Source: Meconema thalassinum (Eukaryota > Arthropoda > Insecta > Orthoptera > Tettigoniidae). From it: a stretch of DNA of 64,000 nucleotides. This document shows, piece by piece, positions 12,047 to 21,333 of this stretch. Every line of letters starts with the position of its first letter. Position 1 is the stretch's first letter. The position numbers and the translations under genes are program-made. Below the pieces are notes generated by a model that ran no database searches, was not told the DNA's origin, and saw only the letters and a program-made list of their open reading frames with translations. The DNA is taken from the NCBI GenBank assembly GCA_946902985.2, contig OX336388.2, forward strand, positions 226,632,467 to 226,696,466, read 5' to 3'.

Positions 12047-15000
12047 TGTGCCCAACTCTAGGAATGGGTATTCCAAGATTCAGACACCTAGATATCAAGG
12101 GAAAGGCTGTAGCCGCTTTTGAAAGTTGAGATATTTGAATATCGCGCTACATTGCTTCTCGAAGCATTTGGAAATAATTTACCGATACTTGGATGTCAAG
12201 TGACGTAGCGAGTAATAGCAGAGGTCGAGGCTATTTATCGATTAAATAGTTAACTATGGAGTAGAGACTTGAGACTGGGATCAGATTACTGGCACGGCCA
12301 AAAGAAAGAGAATGCAATTAGTATCAAGTAAATCGGACCAGGGATACCAGAGATATGAGGATTTCTAGATATCAGGTGATGACGCGTGACCCTGACAGTT
12401 TTGAATAAAAGCCAGCTGGCCGAAGCAACTTCAGCTCATTCTAACACAAGCAGTTGCCTAGCAAGTTGCTACGACGCTGAGCCAAGGCACATGGTTGCCG
12501 GATCTACGCAGAAGTTCTTTTCAAAGTCGTGATAGTCACGAAAAGTGCTCCGCTACGAGTTGGAACTTAGTAAGTTTACGGCGAGGAGAATCACTGAGGT
12601 GATTGATATTTCTACAGACATTGGTGGAAATATTTATATTTCTACAAGGACATATGCTAGACTTTGTCTAGAAATAGTATTTTGTCACAGTCCAGTAATA
12701 ACTTAATACTTGGATATTTAAATCCATTTCAAGTCAGTTTTCATATTTGTAACTAGTTAACCACTTCGATCTGTCAGTACACTGAAGACTAGTCTATAAC
12801 GGTGGCGTTCATTAGTCTACGCAAGGGAAACTACAAGTTGCCTAGCGCATGGTAGATGGTGATATAATAAACCATGCCCAGGGAACGATCTTCAGAACAG
12901 CCGTTAATTGCTTAGACTGTCAGTGTTTTTCTTGTACTGATAAGATTACCGTGAGTTATGTTACAACTGACATATCTAAGAAGAGATCACTTAGATCTGA
13001 CCCTATTTAAACAAACTGTTATGGCTTTGATAGAAGCCCATATTAAAATGGAACAACAGATAATTCAAACGTCAAAAGATACTACCACTATGTCTGACTA
13101 GACGAATTGTGGGTATATGATGGCGGCGGATACAAGGATTATACGTGCTTGTCCAATAGGGCATGTCTATGGATAAATCTGGTACAGACCAGGTTTACTA
13201 CGCTTCAAGACCATCAAGAAATGTAGGCCACATTTGAATTATATTATGCCTAGCTAATTGGAACAAACTATTTTTTTTCTGCAGATGACCAACACATTTT
13301 TTCTTCGTATTTAAAGCTTGCAATGATTTACGCAAGACTTATTAGAGTTATTCTGAGTATTTTCAGCACTCAGAACAGTTTAGGATCGATGACCGAGCAT
13401 TTCGAGCATTTATTTGAATATTTCATATTTTTGGGAAACCACGGAAAACAACCGATGTAACTGTAAAAGTTAAATTTATTTTTGTTGAGGAATGGATATT
13501 TTTCCATATTCGAAGGTTCGAACATGTGGATTCTCACATAATGAGATGATAATTAAACACATTTAAAATAATATAATTAATAATAATAATAAAAATCCAC
13601 TAATAATAATAATAATAATTTTCATAATTTTTCTAAATAATTCTGGGATATTATATTTTATAATAATCATATGTATTCAGAGAGAGCCTATGAAGTAGTT
13701 TAATCATTTCTAGTTTGGAACAGGAGATTTTCCGAAGGAGAGTGGTTAGCGCAAGCCCGCATTCAACCAACATGTCAGTTCTGGTTGAACAGTTGATATT
13801 TGCATTGAGCAAAGTACATTTTTCAGATAACACGGAGAGGCATGAAACGGGAAGCAAATGATATTTGTATCAAATAGGATATTTTTGTATTTATATAAAA
13901 TCATGACGTAAATACACTCGAAAGTGAAATAAAGATTTTCATAAGTATGGTAAATTCACGGGTTGAACTGAATGGTAAAATAAAATAAACTTGTAAGTTT
14001 ATTAATCTTCCAGTGTTGATAACAAGCAGAGGCTTGATTTATTGTATAAATTTTGGGAAGATAATTTATGTGTGGAGTAGTTGAAATGCCATTCCCAGGT
14101 GCGCATGTTTAAGTCGCAGGAATGAAGAGGTTTTTTCGAGCATCAATCAAATAGCAGGTTCGATGGCTCATGTTTATAGTAGGAGTATTGGAACTACACA
14201 TTTCGTCGGATGAATGACCCGAAGGTCATCAGTTCTTATTTCAACCTTGTTTACGAATTCCATTTAGACTTTGATTTTGCTAGAACCCGGATTTGTCATG
14301 ATAGTAGTTTATTCTTCTTCAGAGGAAGACCTTTGCCGTTGTTGTTGTAATATTGTGTTCTTACACAAATAGTAGAATGGGCCACTGCCAATTAAAAATA
14401 ATTCTTTAACCACGAATAATTTGAAGGATATTTTCAATCCTAGTGCCATGAACTAAATGAATTCATTATAAAACTACAATTCTAATTTCCGCATTCTGTC
14501 GAAGAATTGCAAGTTGTGAAAGTTGCTAAAAATGGCCATGAATATAAATATTTTTATAATAATGATTCCAAGTGGAAAATTGAATAGTTGAATGGTTCAA
14601 CCTTTTATTGATCAAGTTGATGATTCAGAAATCATATATTTTGTTAGGAACTTGAAGTTCATAATCGAGTCACTTCTCGAATGTTTAATATCAGAAGAAC
14701 AATTAATTGTTGTTGTGCTTCGCACAGTTCTTCGATGCTATGCTCAATGGTCAAATACTTTTCAGATGTTATTAATATGTAAAAATAATTTGTGTTGCTT
14801 CGATGATGATAATATTTTTCGACGATTATATTTTTGAAACTGGAAAAATAAGTGAAAGTTAAAAATTCTATGAACATTTATTCTACGAGTGTTAATATCA
14901 TGTAAATATTCAAACAGTGATCTACGATATTTCCAGTATAGACAATTAACTTTGAACTGGAATTAAATATTAATAATTTTGGAACACAGTCTACAGGACT

Positions 15001-15366
15001 ATTAATCGGACTTGTGTTTCCAAAAATAGATTGTCAAATGTGTTTGGAAAATTTCTGTATATTGTGTGTAAATAAGAGTGTGGATCGCCACACGTGGATG
15101 ATGCTGCTTTGAGCATCCTTGCAGTCAGATTTTAACTTCAAAATAAACTGAGATAATTTTATCAGGATGTGTTACTCCAAATTAAATCTCCTTCTATCCT
15201 TATTGTTGCATTGAGACAAAAATCAGTAAAGCATTTTCTTAATTTGATGTCGTTTTTGCGATTTGCTTTAACCCATCTGGCGCTCCGGGATATTTTGACT
15301 CTCGTGCTGACTGATTATTGGTAAAATGCATATGTGGTCGTGCGGACTCCGGTCTAAACGGGCACA
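12047..15366 (+). repeat. 5' LTR of element 1 (3,320 bp)
   Basis: Starts TGTGCCCAACTC and ends AAACGGGCACA, a perfect 7-bp terminal inversion. It is unusually long for a Gypsy LTR. It contains a TATA-like box, TAA-rich microsatellites (about 13575-13620), several AATAAA sites (for example 13930, 13982, 15141) and an 81-codon ORF (14592-14837) with no recognisable domain. Near the 3' end it carries GTGCGGACTCCGGTC, absent from the other LTR. Confidence 0.93.
12400..12445 (+). promoter_or_regulatory. Candidate core promoter of element 1 LTR
   Basis: GAATAAAAGCC (12403-12413) is TATA-like, and TTCAGCTCATTCT (about 12430-12442) lies about 30 bp downstream where an initiator is expected. The same pair occurs in the 3' LTR. 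Inferred from spacing and motif only. Confidence 0.35.
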
Positions 15367-15388
15367 TAAAATAAGATAGAGAGAGAAA

Positions 15389-15406
15389 TGGCGCCCAACG
15401 TGGGGC
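15389..15406 (+). other. Primer-binding site, tRNA-Lys(CTT)
   Basis: TGGCGCCCAACGTGGGGC starts 22 bp after the LTR end and matches the complement of the CCA-bearing 3' end of insect tRNA-Lys(CTT) over 18 bases as I recall that tRNA. This is the expected minus-strand primer. Confidence 0.85.
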
Positions 15407-15878
15407 CCGATTTAGACATGGTCAATCGCATGCCGATTTGAAATTGTGATAATTTTTATAGAAATATTTTGGGAGTTGAGAGATGTCTGGTTTGGATGAA
15501 TAAATTAGTAGGAAACCCAATTAGTGGGGAAAATTAAAAATTTAACTTGGTTAATAATTAGAATGAGTTTGATTATTTTTGATAATGGCTTAACCATTAG
15601 GGCGTCATGTAAATTCAGTAGTAAACGTTCGATGACTGGACATACACATTATTAGAATCCAGGTGGAGGATATTTGAGAACTTGCATATTTTTCTTGTGA
15701 TATTGTGGTAAATGTAATTCGTAAAAGTAGAGAATTTTGTTTTTCCATCACGTCGATATTAGGACAAATCTCATTTTATTAGAGTGTTCCAATTAGCTAT
15801 TCATATTTCTTGTTCTAGTTATAAGCTTGTGTTTGCCACTGTTGTATACCCCTAAGTTTTGAATAATAATTGAAAATT

Positions 15879-16976
15879 ATGGAAGAAATGATGAGAATGA
15901 TGAGGAGTCTGGAGGAGAGTTCAAAAGAGGCTGGACGGCGTGTAGCCGCAATTATGAAAGAAAATACAGAGGCTTTAGAAAAGAAACTTAAAGAAAATTC
16001 TGATTCTTTAGAAAATAAACTTAAGGAAAATTCCGATTTGTTAGAAAGCAGGTTAAAAGATAACTTGAAAGAAAGTTTAGATGAAAAACTTAAAGAAAAT
16101 TCTGATTCTTTAGAAAATAAACTTAAAGAAAATTCTGATTCTTTGGAAAATAAACTTAAAGAAAGTTTGGAGGATAAACTTAAAGAAAATTCTGATTCTT
16201 TAGAAAATAAACTTAGAGAAAATTTGAATGATAAACTTAAAGAAAGTTATGATTCTTTAAAAAGTAATTTGAAAGAAAATTTAAATAGTAAATTTAATTC
16301 AATGGAAAGTAAATTTAAAGAGAATTCTGAAATTTTAAAAATGTCACTTGAGAGTAAAATGAATAAATTATGCGAAAAAACACATGAGCTCGAAACTTCA
16401 TTAGCTACTAACGCAAGTTCAATGGACGATAAATTTCGTGATGCCGATCTTCGATCTCAAAGCTTAGCTGATAGGATAGAACATGGTCTTAGGAAAGTTG
16501 GTGAAGACATGGTCAACCTGGAAGTCAGAGTGAAGAAGGAGAGTAACGAGATGGGAATTCTAGTTGTTCAACGTTTAACGGAACAATTCAAAGAACTTGT
16601 CATGGGAGAAATAAGAGAAGGTGTGATTAATGAGTTACAAACTGAAATTAAAACCACAGTTGTCAATGAAATTAAAGACACACTCAAGCTGGAGAATCAA
16701 GAGGGAATCAAGGAGATTAGGGAATCTTTGTCATCCCATATTGAAGTAATTGCCAAAGATATCCAAGCAACTCAGAAGGACATATCAGATATGACAGGGT
16801 CATTGAAAAGTCATGAGACTGTTATGAACCAGATATCCACTGATGTTAAGGAGAACTGTAAAGAAACTGAAGCAATTAAGAAAATGGCAGAAGAAAACCA
16901 GAAGGAACTTGAGGCTATGAAAACTCAAATCAAGGATGAGAAACAGTCTGACCATCTGTTAAAATGCCAAATGTAA
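15879..16976 (+). CDS. Gag N-terminal coiled-coil protein of element 1
   Basis: The first ATG of the frame is at 15879; the frame is open for three more codons upstream without an ATG. The ~365-residue product is highly charged and almost entirely coiled coil. Residues about 30-130 consist of 11-residue repeats of the KLKENSDSLEN type, encoded by a ~33-nt tandem repeat, so this is a hendecad rather than a heptad pattern. The C-terminal half is a more ordinary coiled coil rich in E, K and I/L. It lies between the PBS and the capsid-like domain, the Gag position. Its stop (16974-16976) overlaps the next ORF by 13 bases in the -1 frame. Element 2 has a comparable domain fused in frame with its capsid region, so here the break may be a mutation, a programmed frameshift or reinitiation. 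Function unknown; multimerisation of Gag is a guess. Confidence 0.75.
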   Translation: MEEMMRMMRSLEESSKEAGRRVAAIMKENTEALEKKLKENSDSLENKLKENSDLLESRLKDNLKESLDEKLKENSDSLENKLKENSDSLENKLKESLEDKLKENSDSLENKLRENLNDKLKESYDSLKSNLKENLNSKFNSMESKFKENSEILKMSLESKMNKLCEKTHELETSLATNASSMDDKFRDADLRSQSLADRIEHGLRKVGEDMVNLEVRVKKESNEMGILVVQRLTEQFKELVMGEIREGVINELQTEIKTTVVNEIKDTLKLENQEGIKEIRESLSSHIEVIAKDIQATQKDISDMTGSLKSHETVMNQISTDVKENCKETEAIKKMAEENQKELEAMKTQIKDEKQSDHLLKCQM

Positions 16977-18043
16977 GGGGAAAGGAACAGATACAGATAA
17001 ATCTAGGAGGAGCTAGAGACACGGATAGTCAAAGACAGGATGAGGTCAGGACAGTATTTCAATCCAACCCCATAACTGTATTTAAGAATATAGAAGATAA
17101 GCCTTCTAAATTTTCAGGGCGAGATTCTGTAACACCCGTGGAATTTCTGAGAGAAGCAGGTGATTACCTGAAAGATTCCAAGATCCCTAAAGAAAGACAG
17201 ATCCGAGTGATAGGGAAGTTTTTGGAAGGTCCTGCACTTCTTTGGTTTAGAGCTTTTAGATCCACTCTAACCACTTTTGAGGAGTTTTCTCGCGGACTAT
17301 TGAAAAAGTTTTGGTCCCCGGAAACCCAACAGCAAGTCAGAGCAGAGTTATATTCGAAGAGATTCTCGACGTCACAACCTACTCGATACTCTACGTACTT
17401 TTCTGGACAGCTGTCTAAACTCCAACATTTAGATCCGCCGATGCCAGATAACGAATTGATTACTGCATTGATACGTCAATTTCCAGCAGACGTCCAGAGG
17501 ACTTTGATCGCTGCTGATATCTATAATATGGAACAATTTGATGAAGTATTACAGAAGCTGGATCATACGAACGCTCAATTCTTCCATCAGAAGGGAGGAA
17601 AAAATAACAACGCTGTGTACGCTGTTATGGCTGATAGTTATTCTCAGACACCTCGAGAGATTCGAGAAGGGCGAGAAGAGAAAACGCCGAGGGAAGATCC
17701 GAATAAAGGAGGATAGAACCAGTACAGTAACAGATACAGTTACAAACCATATGCGAGACCGGATGGTGGTAATCGATACAATACTCGATGGCGAAGACCA
17801 CGAGATAGTCAAGGAAGGTACCATGAAAGAAGATATTATGGTAGAAACAACTACAATAACAGAGGGAATGTGGATGATCGTCAGTCCAATGAAGAGTTCA
17901 ACAAGGAGACGAGGAAAAATTTGGAAGCAAGACACCAAGATAACTTGCAATTTTTGGAGCAGAGGCCCAACGAACCAGGTCCATCGGGAACACAACAATC
18001 CCGGGGGAATGGTAATGAAAAAAAAACTTCGAATTCACAGTAG
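16964..18043 (+). pseudogene. Gag capsid-like and basic C-terminal region, element 1
   Basis: Starts at ATG 16964, overlapping the coiled-coil ORF. Residues about 35-200 match the retrotransposon Gag domain: VEFLREAGDYL, then LLWFRAFRSTLTTFEEF, then FWSPETQQQVRAELYSKRF, then ALIRQFPADVQ. A TAG at 17714-17716 interrupts the frame. Beyond it the same frame stays open to TAG 18041-18043 and encodes an R/Y/N/G-rich basic tail (RRYYGRNNYNNRG), comparable with the basic tail in element 2. That continuity shows the TAG is a nonsense change or a readthrough site within one Gag. No CCHC zinc knuckle is seen; the basic tail may replace it for RNA binding. Confidence 0.8.
18019..18027 (+). promoter_or_regulatory. 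Candidate -1 frameshift site between gag and pro, element 1
   Basis: A run of nine A (18018-18026) contains A-AAA-AAA in the Gag frame. Shifting -1 here joins Gag directly to the open protease frame, which begins at 18028. No clear downstream pseudoknot was seen by eye. Confidence 0.5.
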
Positions 18044-18474
18044 AAGATAGAATTTTGAATACTTTCACTTCCAGAATTATTAAATGGCAAGCAGAGGATG
18101 ATGACTTAATTCAACAGAATGACGAACGAAAAGAAATGGGTACAAGAATTAGAATGCCAATCATATCATGTGAAGTATTTGGTATGCCTGTCGATACTTT
18201 GATCGATACTGGGGCTATGCTTTGTCTGGTGAGTGAGAAACTTTATATTCTGTGGAAGCTCAAAGAGAATTTAGAGGAAATTCCAGTATCAGGAATTAAG
18301 ATCCAAGGAATAATACCCAATAAAATATCTCTGTGTAAAACACAATTATACTTATGTATTACGATTGGAGGACATGATTTCCGACATGTGTTTGTTGTAA
18401 TGAAGGACATGGCATTTGACATGATATTGGGAGCAGATTTCATTCAGAAATATCAAGCAGTGATAGATATGTAG
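18028..18474 (+). CDS. Retropepsin-like aspartic protease, element 1
   Basis: The frame is open from the A-run to TAG 18472-18474, about 148 codons, with no credible ATG start, so it is expressed as part of a polyprotein. The aspartic protease signature LIDTGAMLCLV lies near residue 55 of this frame, and the flap/C-terminal motif ILGADFI near residue 135. It would cleave the Gag-Pol precursor as a dimer. The frame continues past TAG into reverse transcriptase without a shift, so pro and pol were one reading frame. The equivalent position in element 2 is not a stop, so this TAG looks like a mutation. Confidence 0.85.
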   Translation, partial: FEFTVEDRILNTFTSRIIKWQAEDDDLIQQNDERKEMGTRIRMPIISCEVFGMPVDTLIDTGAMLCLVSEKLYILWKLKENLEEIPVSGIKIQGIIPNKISLCKTQLYLCITIGGHDFRHVFVVMKDMAFDMILGADFIQKYQAVIDM

Positions 18475-20265
18475 ACGGAGACGATCAAATTCAAGAATAC
18501 CGAAGAGATTAACTTCGAGGGAAAAGAAGAGGAAGACATCGAGGGAGATGCTCAATGGTCTCTGATTTTTCATGAAGCTGAAGGAAGAGAAGTCTACACT
18601 GAGAAGGAGTCCCCAGAGCTAGGGAAAATTTTGGAAGAGTATCACGATATTTTTGATATTAAACCTGGTGAAATTAAAGATTTTGCATATCATATTCGTG
18701 TAAATGATGATGCACCTTTTCATGCTAAATTGTATCCAGTAGCAGAAAAGCATCGAGAAAGAGTAAAAGTGCTTATCAAGGAGATGGAAAGCAACAATGT
18801 GATTGAAAAGTACACTACATCTTATGTCAATCCATTAGCAGTAGTGTCTAAGCAAGATGGAAGTCTGAGACTATGTTTAGACGCGCGAAATTTGAATTCA
18901 AGATTACTGCCAGAGTATGACAGACCACCAATCATTAGAGAACTGTTAAGGAAATTCCAAGGCAAGGTCTGGTTCTCTAATATTGATCTCACTTCGTCCT
19001 ACCATCATATTAGGCTTAGAGAAGATTCTAAGAAGTTTACAGGATTTATGTTTGACCTGCAGACATATGTATTCCGCCGTTTACCATTTGGAGTCAAAAC
19101 ATCTGGATCCGTTTTGATCAGAGCCCTGGAACAAAATTTGAGTCCTGAAGTAAAAGAGATAGCAATTCGTTATATTGATGATATTTTAATTGCATCCGAG
19201 ACTAAGGAGGAACATTTGTTTCATCTTCAAATGTTATTCGCAGATTTGAGAAAAGCGAACTTCAAAGTAAACCTTCGAAAATGTCAGTTCTTTCGAAAGG
19301 AAATAAAATTTTTGGGTCACATTTTGGATGGAGAAGGATACCGTCCCAATGAGACGAAGATACAGGCAATTGCAAATTTCCCTAGACCTACTAGAGTGAA
19401 GAATGTCCGCAGTTTTCTCGGGACATGCCAATTCTTTGCAGGGCATTGTCCAAACTTCACCAAGACAGTTGCGCCATTGCAGGAATTGTTAAAGAAAGGA
19501 AATAAATGGAAATGGGATAAAGATTGTGAACAATCATTTCAAGATGCCAAGAGGTTATTGGTAAACAGTGTGAAATTGGAGTATCCTGACTTTACCAAGA
19601 ATTTCATCATAGAATCTGATGCATCCACCGTAGGGATTGGAGCTATTCTACTTCAAGAGGATGAAGACCACAAGAGACATTACCTGGCGTTCATTAGCAG
19701 GAAACTTCGTCCATCAGAGAGGAATTATTACACCACAGAGTTAGAAGCACTTGCTGTAATATTCGCATTGGAGTCGTGGAAGAAAATGTTAATTGGACAT
19801 TCAGTCATTGTGAGGACTGATCACCACGCATTGGAGTTCATTTTGAGAACAAACTTTGCCAGTGATAGAATAACTAGATGGTCACTTTTTATTCAGCAAT
19901 TCAACCTAGTTATTGAACACACTCCTGGAAAGTTGAACGTGGGAGCTGATTTATTGAGTAGAGCAGTGGAGTCTACATCTAAGGTTTTTCAAGTTAACCT
20001 GACGCAGGAGGATGAAGATACCTTGAGAAGGTTAAGGTTGTTGCATTTATCCCAGAGGAGAGACCGACGTCTTAGGAACATTTTTCGTTTTCTACAGGGA
20101 AACATGGATCCAAATGATGATGATTTTGTGGAAACTGAAAGAATTTCAAGAGATTTTATGATGTTAGATGGTTTAATCTACAAGTTTGCAGATCCCGACC
20201 ATACGAAGCTGAGAGTAGTGATACCTCCACGATTGCAAAAACCCATTATTTGGATGGCACATTGA
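18475..20265 (+). CDS. Reverse transcriptase and RNase H of element 1 pol
   Basis: A continuous frame after the protease stop; it has no own ATG start at the domain boundary. RT motifs in order: KQDGSLRLCLDARNLN, NIDLTSSYHHIRL (first catalytic Asp), LPFGVKTSG, then the YIDD box at 19171-19182, then FLGHILDGEGY. RNase H follows with ESDASTVGIGAIL, TELEALAVI and RTDHHALEF, giving the D-E-D set. Together these copy genomic RNA into DNA in the particle. The frame ends at TGA 20263-20265 inside the integrase zinc domain, where element 2 has an uninterrupted codon, so the stop is a nonsense change. All catalytic residues visible here are intact. Confidence 0.92.
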   Translation, partial: TETIKFKNTEEINFEGKEEEDIEGDAQWSLIFHEAEGREVYTEKESPELGKILEEYHDIFDIKPGEIKDFAYHIRVNDDAPFHAKLYPVAEKHRERVKVLIKEMESNNVIEKYTTSYVNPLAVVSKQDGSLRLCLDARNLNSRLLPEYDRPPIIRELLRKFQGKVWFSNIDLTSSYHHIRLREDSKKFTGFMFDLQTYVFRRLPFGVKTSGSVLIRALEQNLSPEVKEIAIRYIDDILIASETKEEHLFHLQMLFADLRKANFKVNLRKCQFFRKEIKFLGHILDGEGYRPNETKIQAIANFPRPTRVKNVRSFLGTCQFFAGHCPNFTKTVAPLQELLKKGNKWKWDKDCEQSFQDAKRLLVNSVKLEYPDFTKNFIIESDASTVGIGAILLQEDEDHKRHYLAFISRKLRPSERNYYTTELEALAVIFALESWKKMLIGHSVIVRTDHHALEFILRTNFASDRITRWSLFIQQFNLVIEHTPGKLNVGADLLSRAVESTSKVFQVNLTQEDEDTLRRLRLLHLSQRRDRRLRNIFRFLQGNMDPNDDDFVETERISRDFMMLDGLIYKFADPDHTKLRVVIPPRLQKPIIWMAH

Positions 20266-21267
20266 ATCGCAGGTCATGCTGGAGTAGATAAGACGGTCAA
20301 CATGATTCAAGAGAAATTTTCGTGGGAGCGAATGCGACAAACTGTCAGGAACACTATTCGAGAATGCGACTTATGCCAAAGGAGTAAGCATAATTCTAGA
20401 TTACTGAGAGAATTACCAAGGCCTATTATTCCTTCTAAGCCTTGCGAAATCTTCGCGACTGATTTATATGGTCCTCTCCCAAAGTCTAAAAGAGGTAACC
20501 GATATATTTTGGTGACCATGGATGTTTTTAGCAAATACACCATGTTACATCCAATTCAGAAGGCAAACGCAAAGTATTGTGCGAAGAGAATTAGAGACAG
20601 CGTAATTCCGGAAGCAGGCAAACCGGAATTCCTTTTATCAGATCGTGGACCTCAATTTACATCTTTGGAATTTCGAACCATCATGAATAATCTTGGGATT
20701 AGACAATTATTTTGTTCTATTAGACATCCAGAGAGCAATCCAGCGGAACGCGTGATGGCTGAAATAGCAAAATTTTGCCGCCTCTATTGTCCAAATGAGC
20801 ATTGGAAATGGATGGATGTTCTTTCTTTAGCATCCGAATCCATCAACTCTACGATTCATGAGAGTACTGGACAGATTCCCATGTTGCTTCATCATGGAAT
20901 TTAACCAACACGATTATGGGATCGAATCATCTCTATTCCACCTGAGATTGAACCAAGTCGTCAGATGAGGGAAACTCTAGCTTTAGACAAGTTAAGGAGC
21001 CAAGCTGAGAAGAGAGAGCGCAGAGTGAGAGGAAAGCGTTTTCGCAGACCCTTGCGCGTAGGAACTCTTGTTTTAGTGAAAAGACCTACACCCTCTGACG
21101 TGCAAAATCGAGTGTACTCGAAATTTGCAAGCCTTTACGCTGGACCCTATCGTATTGTGGAAGTAAACAACAATGGAAGCTATGAAGTAGCCAATACACG
21201 AACTGGTAACATCGTGGGAACTTATAATGCATCGAATTTGAAGATTTATTATTCAAGAACCAGATGA
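20266..21267 (+). pseudogene. Integrase of element 1, broken by two nonsense codons
   Basis: Same frame as RT. It begins just after TGA 20263-20265 with the HHCC zinc domain: GHAGVDKT, then CDLCQRSK. The DDE core follows: ATDLYGPLPKSKRGNRY (D), FLLSDRGPQFTS (D), ESNPAERVM (E). A second stop, TAA 20902-20904, precedes the C-terminal domain, which contains LVLVKRP and YAGPYRIVEV, a GPY/F-like module. The stop at 21265-21267 is the natural end. With both stops the integrase cannot be made as one piece, but every motif is otherwise preserved, so the lesions are recent. Confidence 0.9.
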
Positions 21268-21318
21268 TTTAATGTGTAGAAAGGAAAAATAAAAATTTTT
21301 CAATTTTTATTTTTTTGC

Positions 21319-21333
21319 TAGGTGTGGGGTGGA
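21319..21333 (+). other. Purine-rich tract (PPT), element 1
   Basis: AGGTGTGGGGTGGA lies immediately before the 3' LTR, the expected plus-strand primer position. It is not all purine. Confidence 0.6.

Noticed and set aside
17538..18090. ORFs overlapping the gag tail of element 1 on both strands (170, 149 and 69 codons)
   Set aside because: The in-phase Gag frame encodes the expected basic tail through this region; the others are shadows.
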